Notes: generated by a model from the letters alone, not told the origin. 36,655 nucleotides of DNA from JBBDIO01 sp040880365 (GCA_040880365.1 JBBDIO010000106.1:1-36655); one strand, 5' to 3'; positions 1-8,701 are shown, numbered from the stretch's first letter. A program made the numbers and translations.

Positions 1-629
1 CAGGCGGTGAGGTGTGCCGTGGCATTGGGTTCCAGCGCCAGATCGGCACCCAACTGTCGCCCGCGCGCGCGGCGCGCTGCCACCGGATCCACGACAGTGA
101 GCTTTTCCAGGGCATGGGTTGCCAGCAGCCAGGTTGTTAGCAGGCCGACGATGCCTTGCCCAAAGACGACTACGCGCTCGCCTACACGCGGGGCGCTGTC
201 GTGAAGCAGTGAAACGGCTGTTTCCAGATTGGGAAACAAGGTTGCGGCTTCGGTAGATACTGCGTCGGGCACCGTGAGCAATTGGGAAGGGGTGGCGTTG
301 AAATGGCTGGCGTGGGGCTGAAACGCGAAGACGCGCTTGCCGTGCCAGGCCGGATCACAGTGGGCACCCACGGCTGTGACTTCGCCTACGGCGGCATAGC
401 CATAGCGCATGGGATAGGCAGGAGCGTCATCCATGCCGTCTAGTGTGCTGTCCACTGCCATGTGTCGGGGAACCTGGCCCCGATAGAACAGCATTTCGGT
501 ACCGGGGCTGATTGCGGAATTCAACACACGCACGCGCACCTGATGGGCACTGGGCGCGCGGATATCTTCGACGCGCACTTGTGCACACCCTGGGCTTTCA
601 AAATACAGAACTTGGGCCAAATCGGGCAT
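1..629 (-). CDS. BchC-like medium-chain dehydrogenase, C-terminus beyond window
   Basis: About 209 residues are visible, starting MPDLAQVLYFESPG. The protein is a medium-chain dehydrogenase/reductase. The GroES-like half carries SAISPGTEMLFYRG, where classical zinc alcohol dehydrogenases have the catalytic Cys; the Cys is absent, as in BchC-type dehydrogenases. A GYAAVGEV stretch and a Rossmann turn VFGQGIVGLL (near residue 155) follow. The ATG at 627-629 is the first start after the TAA of the preceding RibA-reductase fusion, is in the same frame, and lies only three codons downstream of it, so the two are almost certainly co-translated. No good Shine-Dalgarno sequence precedes it, which also fits coupling. 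Substrate unknown; an NAD(P)-dependent alcohol oxidation or ketone reduction acting on a pterin or deazaflavin-like product of the upstream enzyme is inference. Confidence 0.75.
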   Translation of the reverse strand, partial: MPDLAQVLYFESPGCAQVRVEDIRAPSAHQVRVRVLNSAISPGTEMLFYRGQVPRHMAVDSTLDGMDDAPAYPMRYGYAAVGEVTAVGAHCDPAWHGKRVFAFQPHASHFNATPSQLLTVPDAVSTEAATLFPNLETAVSLLHDSAPRVGERVVVFGQGIVGLLTTWLLATHALEKLTVVDPVAARRARGRQLGADLALEPNATAHLTA

Positions 630-638
630 AAGGTTGGT

Positions 639-2183
639 TTATGTAGCGGCGTGCGCGGTCGGATTGAAAGTAATGTTGGCCGGGGCGGCTACTGTCGCTG
701 CCGAGGTGCACCTGTGTTCCTCCGTAGGAACATCCGTCCAGCAGGGAACCCCCCAGAGAATCGTGTCTTTTCCGGCGGATACGGTGCCGACGTTATTCAG
801 CCCTGGCAGCGCGGCAGAGGCCGGCGTGCTGTCATCGCCGACTGTGTCGGTTGACAGTAGGTGACGGCCGCCTGCATAGCGGGGCGCAATGGTTACGACG
901 ATATAGTCTACCAATCGCGAGCGCAGAAAGCTGTTGATTACGGTAGAGCCGCCTTCGACCATAACGCGTCGTATGCCCATCTGACCCAGAGTTGTCAACA
1001 GCGCAGCCAGGTCCAGGCGTCCGTTGCCGTCGAGGGGAATGTCGAGCACGCGTGCATTCTGGGGAGGATAGGTACGCGCGTCATCTTGCGCCGCCTTTGC
1101 GCGCCCGTTCAGATGGGAAGCCAGCCATACACCCTTGGGGTGTTGATAAAGGCTGGCATGGGGCGGTGTGCGCAGGTGGGTATCTAAAATGACGGGTTGG
1201 GGCTGATTGCCCGCTACCAGGCGCGCGGTCAGGCGCGGGTTGTCCTGGAGCACAGTGCCGATACCAACCAAAATGGCATCGTGGCGAGTGCGCAGGGCAT
1301 GAGTCATGCGCATGGACTCGGGGCCGCTGATGCGCATGGGCGAGCCGTCGGTATCGGCGATGGTGCCATCCAGCGTCTGCGCGTAGGTGAGTGTTACAAA
1401 TGGTCGTTGCAATCGACTGGCATGGTCTTCTGCATAATGTTCCAGGCGGGCCAACTCTGCGGTGATAGGCGCATCTAGCTCCCCACTCTCAACCGACGGA
1501 ATGTCTGTCGGCGCCGTTTTATCGCGCGAGGTGCCTGGCGCATCTTCGTCGCCGTTGGCACCATTTTTATGGGGCGACTGGGGTGGCAGCGCAAGCAGAT
1601 GGCGCATACGCTGCACCTTGGTGGTGAGGTAGCCGGCATTTTCGTTGTGGACAGAAGGTTGCAACGCGCGGCGTGACTCGATAGTAATGCCCAGCGCCTG
1701 TAGGGATTCGAGCTTGTCGGGATTATTGGTCAGCAGCTGGATGGAGCCGACTTTCTGATCTTGCAGGATGGCGGCTGCTGCAGAATACTCGCGCTCATCG
1801 GCCTGATGTCCGAGCATGAGATTGGCATCTACCGTATCGAATCCCTGGTCTTGCAGGTTGTAGGCGCGCAGCTTGTTTTCCAGCCCGATGCCGCGCCCTT
1901 CCTGGCGCAGATAGATAATGAGCCCCGCGCCTGCCGCAGCGATCATCTTCATGGCAACCTGCAATTGCTCCCCGCAGTCACACCGGAGCGAACCTAGCAC
2001 ATCGCCGGTGAAACATTCGGAGTGGACGCGCGTGAGGATGCCGATCTTGCCGGCAATATCGCCATAGACCAAGGCCAGATGCTCTTTATCGGTGCGCAGG
2101 TCGATATAATGGCAAAGTTGAAACTGCCCATAACTGGTCGGTATACGCGCACAGGTGGTACGCTTAACAGTGGCCTCGGACAT
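639..2183 (-). CDS. GTP cyclohydrolase II fused to RibD-type pyrimidine reductase domain
   Basis: A 514-residue two-domain enzyme. The N-terminal domain (about 1-200) is GTP cyclohydrolase II: zinc ligands in SECFTGDVLGSLRCDCG (three Cys near residues 57, 68 and 70) and the RQEGRGIGLENKLRAY catalytic block. It opens GTP to the diaminopyrimidinone that begins riboflavin synthesis. A disordered linker (about 200-258) leads to a RibD C-terminal/DHFR-like reductase domain (about 260-480) with PFVTLTYAQTLDG, TRHDAILVGIGTVLQDNP and the VEGG substrate loop. The RibD deaminase domain and the RibB domain found in other fusions are both absent. A TTG lies two codons upstream, but the ATG at 2181-2183 after AGAAAG is the better start. 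The product may enter riboflavin or a specialised pterin/deazapurine route; the adjacent dehydrogenase favours a dedicated pathway but does not prove it. Confidence 0.9.
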   Translation of the reverse strand: MSEATVKRTTCARIPTSYGQFQLCHYIDLRTDKEHLALVYGDIAGKIGILTRVHSECFTGDVLGSLRCDCGEQLQVAMKMIAAAGAGLIIYLRQEGRGIGLENKLRAYNLQDQGFDTVDANLMLGHQADEREYSAAAAILQDQKVGSIQLLTNNPDKLESLQALGITIESRRALQPSVHNENAGYLTTKVQRMRHLLALPPQSPHKNGANGDEDAPGTSRDKTAPTDIPSVESGELDAPITAELARLEHYAEDHASRLQRPFVTLTYAQTLDGTIADTDGSPMRISGPESMRMTHALRTRHDAILVGIGTVLQDNPRLTARLVAGNQPQPVILDTHLRTPPHASLYQHPKGVWLASHLNGRAKAAQDDARTYPPQNARVLDIPLDGNGRLDLAALLTTLGQMGIRRVMVEGGSTVINSFLRSRLVDYIVVTIAPRYAGGRHLLSTDTVGDDSTPASAALPGLNNVGTVSAGKDTILWGVPCWTDVPTEEHRCTSAATVAAPANITFNPTAHAAT

Positions 2184-2216
2184 AATCAATCTTTCTGCTT
2201 GCCGATATGCATGACA

Positions 2217-2272
2217 GTATATGATTGCATATGTTTGTGTATGACGATTATTATATTGAATATTATATTGAA
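2217..2272. repeat. Phased 10-bp TATG repeats plus exact 12-bp tandem repeat
   Basis: In the leader of the RibA fusion, three 10-bp units each contain TATG at the same place (2217-2226, 2227-2236, 2237-2246). They are followed by an exact tandem duplication of TATTATATTGAA (2249-2260 and 2261-2272). On the minus strand the 12-mers contain TATAAT, so they could act as -10 elements for the RibA-fusion transcript. Ten-bp phasing places all TATG elements on one face of the helix, as in multi-site operators. A regulator-binding role is inference. Confidence 0.45.
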
Positions 2273-2417
2273 CAGGTAATAGGCTGTGCGCATGATTGCG
2301 GACGCCCCGCGTTGGTGTTTTGCCGCGGACTGGTACTCATCCAAAAAAATCTATCCTATGTAGAGCATTTGCGCAGTATGCCGTGTTCCGTTCTAGGCAG
2401 AACTCTTGTCCATAGCG

Positions 2418-2446
2418 TTGACAAATGATCCGTTTGGTGGGACGAT
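2418..2446 (+). promoter_or_regulatory. Weak candidate promoter for the LarA-like operon
   Basis: A perfect TTGACA (2418-2423) is followed after 17 bp by GACGAT (2441-2446), a poor -10. It is the best sigma70-like match in the roughly 510-bp gap between the divergent RibA fusion and LarA-like genes. Apart from this and the repeats at 2217-2272, I see no gene, tRNA or riboswitch-like structure in 2190-2698. Confidence 0.3.
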
Positions 2447-2698
2447 CTGAATAATCACCTGATTTGAAAACCTGATATCCGAAATATAGGGAATCTGAAA
2501 CACGATCTGTTTGCTGAATGTTTTTTCGATAGGCCGCGCAACGCCAACACCTTGGACCTTGACTAGCCTTTGTCTGTGTGAATTGGGCGGAACGGTCGGA
2601 TTCTGTGGCTGTGCGGCAGTTGCATCACTTCACGCTGTCTCCATTGGACTCTGCCGCAACGCCGGCGGAACCAGAATAGTACCCAGAGAGGATATTGT

Positions 2699-4066
2699 AT
2701 GAGATTATTGGAACAGATTCAACAGTTGAATTTTCCGGCCCCGTTGCCCGAGACTGTGTTGCGGGTGGAGCAGCGTTTTGATGCCCCCAAAATAGCAGAT
2801 CTGGCGCAGGCAACATACACGGCTCTGGAAGAGTCGGGATTGCTGGCGCGCATGACTGCGGGCGAAACCGTGGCGGTGGGCGTGGGCAGTCGCGGAATCG
2901 CGAACCTGCCGGCAATCGTACGCGCGGCGGTAGATCGGCTGCAAGAGGCAGGGCTGAAACCCTTTATTGTGCCGGCAATGGGCAGCCACGGCGGGGCCAC
3001 CGCCGACGGCCAAAAGGAGATGCTGGCACAGTTGGGCGTCACCGAAGCCAGCATGGGGGTGGAAATTCGCGCGACGATGGAGGTAAAGGAAATTGGGCAG
3101 ATCCCCGATGGGCCGACGCTCTACCAGGGCGTGGATTCGATGGCCGCGGATCATGCATTGCTGGTGAGCCGCATCAAGCCGCACACCGATTTTCGTAGCC
3201 ATCTGGAGAGCGGTCCTTCTAAGATGTGTGTGATTGGCTGGGGCAAGCAGCATGGCGCGGCGATTATGCATGCTGGCGGCGGCGCCAACTTCCAACGCTA
3301 TCTGGAACCGGCGGCGCGCATTTATGCCGACAATACAAACTTTGTGGGCGCGATTTGTCCCATTGAAAATGCCGATGATGATACGGCCTATATCGAGGGT
3401 TTGACAGCCGACGAGGTGGGTACGACGCGCGAGGGCAAGCTGTTGGAGACGGCAAAGGAGCTGATGGCGAGTCTGCCGTTCCCAGAGATTGATGTGCTGA
3501 CGGTCCGGCAACTGGGCAAGAATATTAGCGGCACTGGCATGGATACCAACATTATCAGCCGGCTGATGATTCCGCGCCAACCCGAAGCGTTTGGCAAGGT
3601 CGATGTGGCGGTCATTACGGTTTTGGATTTGACCGAGGAGACGCACGGCAATGTATCGGGTCTGGGTCTGGCGAATGTAACGACTGCCCGTGTGGCGCAG
3701 AAGATTGACTGGGTGGCAACCTATACCAATTGCATTACTTCGGGGATTTTTGGCATGTGGCGCGTGAGTCTGCCCATTACGATGCCCGATGACAAGCGCA
3801 CCCTGGAAGTCGCGCTGCGTGGCTGCGCCGAACCACAGGCAACGGCGCGCATGGTTTTCATTCGCGACACGCTGACCCTGGACGAAATCTGGGTTAGCCC
3901 CAGCCTGCGTCAGGCAGTAGAAGATCACCCGCGTTTGCGCGTGCTGGAAGAAGTCCCGCTGAGCTTTGCGGCAGATGGGACGATGCTGAGTCCGTGGGCG
4001 CTGGACAGTGTGCAATTGCCGGTGGCAGGTCAAAATGGAAACGTACAGGCCGCACAACATGTTTAA
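2699..4066 (+). CDS. LarA-like (DUF2088) nickel-pincer isomerase family protein
   Basis: A 455-residue protein of the lactate racemase (LarA) superfamily. Residues aligning by eye with the LarA active site are present: Arg65 (GVGSRG), His97 (GSHGGAT), His162 (RIKPHTDF), Lys175 (SGPSK, the Lys that anchors the pincer cofactor in LarA) and His185 (GKQHG, the nickel ligand position). This suggests an intact nickel-pincer nucleotide site and racemisation or epimerisation of a 2-hydroxy acid, though the substrate is not deducible. Cofactor synthesis genes larB, larC and larE are not in the window. The start follows GAGAGG by about seven bases. Its stop overlaps the next gene's likely ATG by eight bases, so both form one operon. 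I recall a non-lactate subgroup of LarA homologues of this length, and this may belong there. Confidence 0.8.
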   Translation: MRLLEQIQQLNFPAPLPETVLRVEQRFDAPKIADLAQATYTALEESGLLARMTAGETVAVGVGSRGIANLPAIVRAAVDRLQEAGLKPFIVPAMGSHGGATADGQKEMLAQLGVTEASMGVEIRATMEVKEIGQIPDGPTLYQGVDSMAADHALLVSRIKPHTDFRSHLESGPSKMCVIGWGKQHGAAIMHAGGGANFQRYLEPAARIYADNTNFVGAICPIENADDDTAYIEGLTADEVGTTREGKLLETAKELMASLPFPEIDVLTVRQLGKNISGTGMDTNIISRLMIPRQPEAFGKVDVAVITVLDLTEETHGNVSGLGLANVTTARVAQKIDWVATYTNCITSGIFGMWRVSLPITMPDDKRTLEVALRGCAEPQATARMVFIRDTLTLDEIWVSPSLRQAVEDHPRLRVLEEVPLSFAADGTMLSPWALDSVQLPVAGQNGNVQAAQHV

Positions 4067-4904
4067 GAATCTGGGGATCGGGGAACTGGGGCATCGAGCT
4101 TCGCTCACCGAAAGTATTGGGCTGGCTGCCAGGCATGGTTTTGAGGGAATCACTTTTTCGATTGTGGATGCTTCTGAGCTAGCGGCAAGCCACTCGGCGG
4201 ACTATGTCGCTCAACTTTTTGCCGAAGCCGGGGTCCAGCCGGGCGCCTGGCATTTTCCCGTACAGTTTCGGCAGGATGAAGCGCAATGGCGTGAGGATAT
4301 GGATAAATTGCCGGGCTACGCAGCCCTGGCGCAGCAGTTAGAGTGTCGCCGCACGTTTACCTATATTGTCCCAGCCGACAATGAGCGAACCTTTACCGAA
4401 AATTTTCATTTTCATGTGGATCGATTGCGGCCCGCGGCGCAAATCCTGAACGATTATGGCTGTCGGTTGGGTCTGGAATTTGTAGGACCCTATACCTCGC
4501 GCCAAAACAAGCGCTATTCGTTCGTGCATACACTGGAAGGCGCACGGGCACTGGCGGCGGCGTTGGGGACCAGAAATGCGGGCATTCTGTTGGATATCTG
4601 GCACCTACACACGGCGCACGGTCGCAATCAGGATATATTGGAGCTGAAAGGGGATGAGATTGTCTATGTGCATGTGAATGATGCCCCCACAGGCGTTGCG
4701 ACGGATGCGTTGATTGATAATGTACGCACCCTGCCCGGTGAGACGGGAGTGTTGGAAATTGGGGGCTTTCTGGATGCCCTGGGGGAGATTGGCTATGACG
4801 GTCCCGTGACAGCGGAACCATTTAGCCAGCGTGTACGCGATTTGGGGGTCGATGAAGCGGTCGCGGCGACGGCGGCCGCGTTCAATGTGATTTGGCCCAC
4901 GTAA
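4059..4904 (+). CDS. Sugar phosphate isomerase/epimerase (xylose isomerase-like TIM barrel)
   Basis: 281 residues of the AP endonuclease-2/xylose isomerase-like TIM-barrel family. Candidate metal ligands lie at the expected strand ends: Glu140 (LGLEFVGP), Asp179 and His182 (LLDIWHLH), His205 (YVHVNDAP) and Glu253 (TAEPF). Such enzymes isomerise or epimerise free or phosphorylated sugars or related keto acids using a divalent metal; the substrate is unknown. I chose the ATG at 4059 because family members begin MFKNL; an ATG at 4035 (after GGCAGGT) would add eight residues. It overlaps the LarA-like gene, so the two proteins probably act in one pathway, for example isomerisation followed by racemisation of a sugar acid (inference). 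Confidence 0.85.
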   Translation: MFKNLGIGELGHRASLTESIGLAARHGFEGITFSIVDASELAASHSADYVAQLFAEAGVQPGAWHFPVQFRQDEAQWREDMDKLPGYAALAQQLECRRTFTYIVPADNERTFTENFHFHVDRLRPAAQILNDYGCRLGLEFVGPYTSRQNKRYSFVHTLEGARALAAALGTRNAGILLDIWHLHTAHGRNQDILELKGDEIVYVHVNDAPTGVATDALIDNVRTLPGETGVLEIGGFLDALGEIGYDGPVTAEPFSQRVRDLGVDEAVAATAAAFNVIWPT

Positions 4905-4948
4905 GCGTGCCAGGTTTTCCGCGTGGCCTGTAATTCCGGTGTAGAGAT

Positions 4949-4984
4949 GGGGCGGGGCGCAGAATTCAATTAGCGCCCCGCCCT
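4949..4984. terminator. Bidirectional hairpin terminator
   Basis: A perfect 10-bp stem GGCGGGGCGC/GCGCCCCGCC (4951-4960 with 4973-4982), extendable by two pairs, with a 12-base loop. It lies between two convergent genes. T-rich flanks are weak on both sides, so the termination mode is uncertain, but the position and stem strength support the call. Confidence 0.7.
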
Positions 4985-4992
4985 ATTGTTGA

Positions 4993-5979
4993 TCAGGGGA
5001 TGCCCCAGGTGCCGGGGTTCAGCAGATCTGGGTTATCGATACGGAGTACCGCGCACGCCGCGAGAAAATCTGTGGACAGAGTCAGTTGTGCGGCCTGGAT
5101 ATTTTCGTGGATTTCCTGTTCGGTGCGAACTCCGACCAGCACACTGTGGATATGGGGATGCGCCAGCCCAAATGCGATGGCGGCCTGGGGCGCGGAACTT
5201 TGGGGAAGATGCTGCGCCACCAGCTCTCGAAAATGGCGCGAGGCTGCGCGCAGCTCCTCCAAATTATCCGGCAGGAAGTCGCCGCGGGCCGTGAGCGCGC
5301 CTTTGAGCAGAATAGAGCGCACAATTACGCCCACATTCTGGGCGGCGGCCTGGGGCAAGAAAGTATCGTTGATGCGCTGATCGAGCACAGAGTAGGTGAC
5401 CTGCATGACGTCGAAGAGGTCGGCGGTCAGGGCCTGGCTGGGCAGATCTGCGCCATAAAACGAACCACCTACGAAACGAACTTTCCCCGCGCGGCGCACT
5501 TCGTCAAAAAGCTCGGCGAGGGTTTCGCACTGCGCCAGTGTGGTCGCATCGACATTGTGAATCTGCCAGACATCCAGGGTGTCGGTACGCAAGGCGGTCA
5601 GGGAGGTATGAAGACTTTCGCGCATGTGCGCCTTGAGCGTCGCGTCTGGGGTGGGCGTTGAATCGGGCAGTTGGGTGGTGACTTTGGAAGCCAGCACAAC
5701 CTGGTCGCGTCGGTCGGCGAGCGCTTGCCCAAGCACTTCTTCGCTGGAGCCATAGGCACGCGCGGTGTCGATAAAGTTGATGCCGGCGTCGATGGCAGCA
5801 TGGACCAGGCGAATGGCATCGTTGACAGACGGTTTGCCGAAATGGCCGGGCGCGGGGATGCCGTAGTCCACGCCCAACTCGACTGTGCCCAGGGCCAGGT
5901 GCGAGACGCTCAGGCCCGTGCGGCCCAGGGTGACACGCGACAGGGCGGATAGAGATTCTGCGGAATTGTGTGAGGTCAC
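4993..5979 (-). CDS. Aldo/keto reductase
   Basis: 328 residues, a full-length (beta/alpha)8 aldo/keto reductase. The catalytic tetrad is complete: Asp71 and Tyr76 (DTARAYGSSE), Lys99 (LASKV) and His141 (WQIHNVD). The motif LGRTGLSVSHLALGT marks the N-terminus of the barrel and SVLVGVRTEQEI the NADPH-binding region. The reading begins at a GTG (5977-5979) with no strong ribosome site; no better in-frame start precedes the conserved LGRTG segment. It reduces an aldehyde or ketone with NAD(P)H, or runs in reverse on a sugar such as fucose or galactose; the family does not fix the substrate. It is transcribed toward the LarA/isomerase operon and divergently from the molybdenum hydroxylase. Confidence 0.9.
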   Translation of the reverse strand: MTSHNSAESLSALSRVTLGRTGLSVSHLALGTVELGVDYGIPAPGHFGKPSVNDAIRLVHAAIDAGINFIDTARAYGSSEEVLGQALADRRDQVVLASKVTTQLPDSTPTPDATLKAHMRESLHTSLTALRTDTLDVWQIHNVDATTLAQCETLAELFDEVRRAGKVRFVGGSFYGADLPSQALTADLFDVMQVTYSVLDQRINDTFLPQAAAQNVGVIVRSILLKGALTARGDFLPDNLEELRAASRHFRELVAQHLPQSSAPQAAIAFGLAHPHIHSVLVGVRTEQEIHENIQAAQLTLSTDFLAACAVLRIDNPDLLNPGTWGIP

Positions 5980-6128
5980 GTTGGAATGTCCGTTGAGTGA
6001 GATGCAAAAGTGGGCTGAAAAATTGGAATGCGATATCTGAATGGCGCGCCGCAGTCTGTTGTGTTTGCAACGCAGAAATGGTTTTCAGAAATGGAAAAGA
6101 TGTGCTACGCTATCTGTGTAACAATTGA

Positions 6129-6211
6129 TTCAAGCAGTGTTTCAAGCAGCACATCCTATACTCAGGTAAAATAGATAAAGAATTCAAAAGCGCATCCTCA
6201 TCGCGATGCGC
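6129..6211. promoter_or_regulatory. Divergent promoter region with 12-bp-spaced repeats and a hairpin
   Basis: In the 295-bp gap between the aldo/keto reductase and the molybdenum hydroxylase, TTCAAGCAG occurs twice 12 bp apart (6129-6137, 6141-6149). It sits just upstream of TATACT (6157-6162), a plausible rightward -10. A 7-bp perfect hairpin GCGCATC/GATGCGC (6190-6196 with 6205-6211) lies in the presumed leader of the hydroxylase gene. An operator role for the repeats is inference. Confidence 0.35.
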
Positions 6212-6274
6212 GGGATTTCTTCTCATTTCATTCCTGCCGTATCTTAGCCACAAGTTCTCAGGGAGGCAAAAGCA

Positions 6275-8569
6275 ATGAGTGACACGACGCAGCAAACGGC
6301 TGGCCGTCAATACAAGGTTATCGGCACGCGTCCGATTCGACACGACGGCGTTGACAAGGTCACCGGTCGGGCGAAATATGCCAACGATACTACGTTCGTC
6401 AATACGCTGCACGGCAAAGTTCTGCGCAGCCCGCACGCCCATGCGCTAATTCGTTCCATCGACACCAGCGCGGCCGAGGCGTACCCCGGGGTCGTCGCGG
6501 TCGTAACATCGAAGGACATGACCGAGGTCGCGGACCGGATTGAGGAAATGGGTGAGGATTCCGTCAGTCTGCGGTATCTTGCCAATAACATCCTGGCCGG
6601 CAACAAGGTTTTGTATCACGGCCATCCGGTTGCGGCTGTAGCCGCCCGTTCGTCGCATATCGCCGAAGAGGCGCTGGCCCTCATCAAGGTCGACTATGAT
6701 GTGTTGACGCCGGTGATGGATGTGAAAGACGCCATGCGCGACGACGCGCCGATTTTGCTGGACGATCTGCGCACCGATGAGATGGGCAACACCGGCTCGA
6801 CAGGCACCAATATCGCCAAGCATCTGCGCCATGCACGCGGGGACATTGCCAAGGGTTTCGCCGCGGCCGACGCCGTGGTGGAGCGCACGTTCAAGACGTC
6901 AATGGTTCACCAGGGCTACATCGAACCGCATTCCTCGACCGTTGTCTATCGGCAGGATGGGCAGATCGAAGTCTGGACCAGCTCTCAGGGGCCGTGGCAG
7001 ATTCGTAGTCAGGTGTCGGAGCTGCTGGGCGTGCCGGTCTCCAAGATTCGTGTAATTCCGTTGGAAATCGGTGGTGGGTTTGGTGGCAAGTTCACCGCCT
7101 ATACTGATGTGCCGGCCGCGTTGCTTTCGCGCAAGGCGGGCGGGCGACCAGTGAAGATTGCCATGTCGCGCACGGAAGTGTTGCAGGCAACCGGACCGAC
7201 TTCGGGTGGCTATATTCATGTAAAGATTGGCGCCAAGAAAGATGGCACGATTACCGCGGCCCAGGCCGAACTGATCTACGAGGCGGGCGCGTATCCGGGT
7301 TCGCCGGTGGGCGCGGCTTCGGGTGTGATTCTCGCCCCCTATCGCCTGGATAATGTCCAGATCGATGGCTATGATGTGGTTGTGAACAAGCCCAAGACTG
7401 CTGCATATCGGGCACCGGGCGGCACCAATGCTGCATTTGCGTCGGAGTCGGTGATCAACGAGCTTGCCGAGCAGCTGGGCATTGATTCTCTGGAATTCCG
7501 CCAGCGCAATGCCGTCGTCGAAGGTGACCGTCGCCCCGATGGTCCTGTCTATGCGCGCATCGGCTATCTGGAAACGGTGGAAGCGGCGTTGAGCCATCCC
7601 CACTACAAGGCGCAGCTGGAAAAAGTCGCCGCGGATGGTAAATTAATCGGTCGTGGCGTAGCGTCCGGCTTCTGGTTCAATGGCGGCGGGCGTTCTAGCG
7701 TGGCTGCCAGCGTGAACCCCGATGGCCGCGTGAACCTGCTGGAAGGTTCGGCAGACATCGGCGGGACGCGTGCATCGATTGCCATGCAGTTTGCCGAGAC
7801 ACTGGGGCTGGCCGCGGAAGACATTAACCCGCATATGGTGGATACTGACACGGTCGGCTATAACGATGGCACGGGCGGCAGCCGCGTAACGTTTGCCACC
7901 GGCTATGCTGCGATTGAGCTGGCGAAGAAGATTCGTGATCAAATGCGTGAAGGCCTGGCCCAGATTTGGGACGTGCCGGTAGACCAGGTGACCTATGATG
8001 ACGGTGTGTTTGCACAGAATGGCAACACCATGAGCTTCAAGGATGCGGCTGCGGAACTGGGCAACGAGCAAGTGCCGGTTGTGGCGAGTACCTCGACGCG
8101 TGCCACCAATCCGGGTGCCGGCTTTGCCACGCACATTGTGGACGTCGCGGTCGATCCCGATACCGGCAAGGTCGATATTCTGCGCTATACCGCGGTGCAG
8201 GATGTGGGCAAGGCCATTCACCCCAGCTATGCCGAAGGCCAGATCCAGGGCGGGGTTGCCCAGGGTGTGGGCTGGGGTCTGAATGAGGAATATTTCTACA
8301 ATGCCGACGGCCATCTGATGAATTCGTCGCTGTTGGACTATCGGATGCCCACAGCGTTGGATCTGCCTATGATTGACACGGTGATGGTGGAAGTTGCCTC
8401 TCCGAGCCACCCCTATGGGGTGCGCGGGGTCGGTGAGGTGCCGATTGTGCCGCCCGCGGCGGCCTTGGCAAATGCGATCTACAATGCAACCGGCGTGCGC
8501 ATGGAAGAACTGCCCATGTCGCCGCCCAAGGTGACAGCGGCGTTGACTGCCAAGCAAGCGGCCCGCTAA
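6275..8569 (+). CDS. Xanthine dehydrogenase-family molybdopterin-binding subunit
   Basis: 764 residues, full length for the large subunit of a molybdenum hydroxylase (xanthine dehydrogenase/CO dehydrogenase/aldehyde oxidase family). The N-terminal hammerhead domain begins with GVDKVTGRAKYANDT. Molybdopterin-contact segments include IGGGFGGKF (about 265), AAYRAPGG and the C-terminal GVRGVGE. The Glu of that motif (Glu721) is the position of the catalytic base. The enzyme would hydroxylate a heteroaromatic compound or aldehyde using water. The start is clear: AGGGAGG lies nine bases before ATG. Oddly, neither the 2Fe-2S subunit nor the FAD subunit is nearby, and a strong terminator follows, so it is transcribed alone. 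Either its partners are encoded elsewhere or it uses another electron acceptor. Confidence 0.93.
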   Translation: MSDTTQQTAGRQYKVIGTRPIRHDGVDKVTGRAKYANDTTFVNTLHGKVLRSPHAHALIRSIDTSAAEAYPGVVAVVTSKDMTEVADRIEEMGEDSVSLRYLANNILAGNKVLYHGHPVAAVAARSSHIAEEALALIKVDYDVLTPVMDVKDAMRDDAPILLDDLRTDEMGNTGSTGTNIAKHLRHARGDIAKGFAAADAVVERTFKTSMVHQGYIEPHSSTVVYRQDGQIEVWTSSQGPWQIRSQVSELLGVPVSKIRVIPLEIGGGFGGKFTAYTDVPAALLSRKAGGRPVKIAMSRTEVLQATGPTSGGYIHVKIGAKKDGTITAAQAELIYEAGAYPGSPVGAASGVILAPYRLDNVQIDGYDVVVNKPKTAAYRAPGGTNAAFASESVINELAEQLGIDSLEFRQRNAVVEGDRRPDGPVYARIGYLETVEAALSHPHYKAQLEKVAADGKLIGRGVASGFWFNGGGRSSVAASVNPDGRVNLLEGSADIGGTRASIAMQFAETLGLAAEDINPHMVDTDTVGYNDGTGGSRVTFATGYAAIELAKKIRDQMREGLAQIWDVPVDQVTYDDGVFAQNGNTMSFKDAAAELGNEQVPVVASTSTRATNPGAGFATHIVDVAVDPDTGKVDILRYTAVQDVGKAIHPSYAEGQIQGGVAQGVGWGLNEEYFYNADGHLMNSSLLDYRMPTALDLPMIDTVMVEVASPSHPYGVRGVGEVPIVPPAAALANAIYNATGVRMEELPMSPPKVTAALTAKQAAR

Positions 8570-8658
8570 TCCCCGTCGGGCAGTAGCTGAGACGCGAAGC
8601 TGGTGGGCGCTGCGGTTATTGCCTGCCAGCTAATCGTCTCAACTATGATGTGAATTCA

Positions 8659-8701
8659 GGGCGTGAGATACAGGCTTTTCTGTATTTCACGCCCGCTTTT
8701 T
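8659..8701 (+). terminator. Rho-independent terminator after the molybdenum hydroxylase
   Basis: A 15-base arm beginning GGGCGTGA (8659-8673) pairs with 8680-8694 through one internal mismatch, with a six-base loop, and is followed by GCTTTTTAT. This is a classic intrinsic terminator. It separates the hydroxylase from the next gene and shows that translation of the latter does not begin upstream of it. Confidence 0.85.

Noticed and set aside
2705..4153. A 482-codon open frame antisense to the LarA-like gene
   Set aside because: The plus-strand protein has clear catalytic residues and a ribosome site; the antisense reading has neither and crosses into the next gene.
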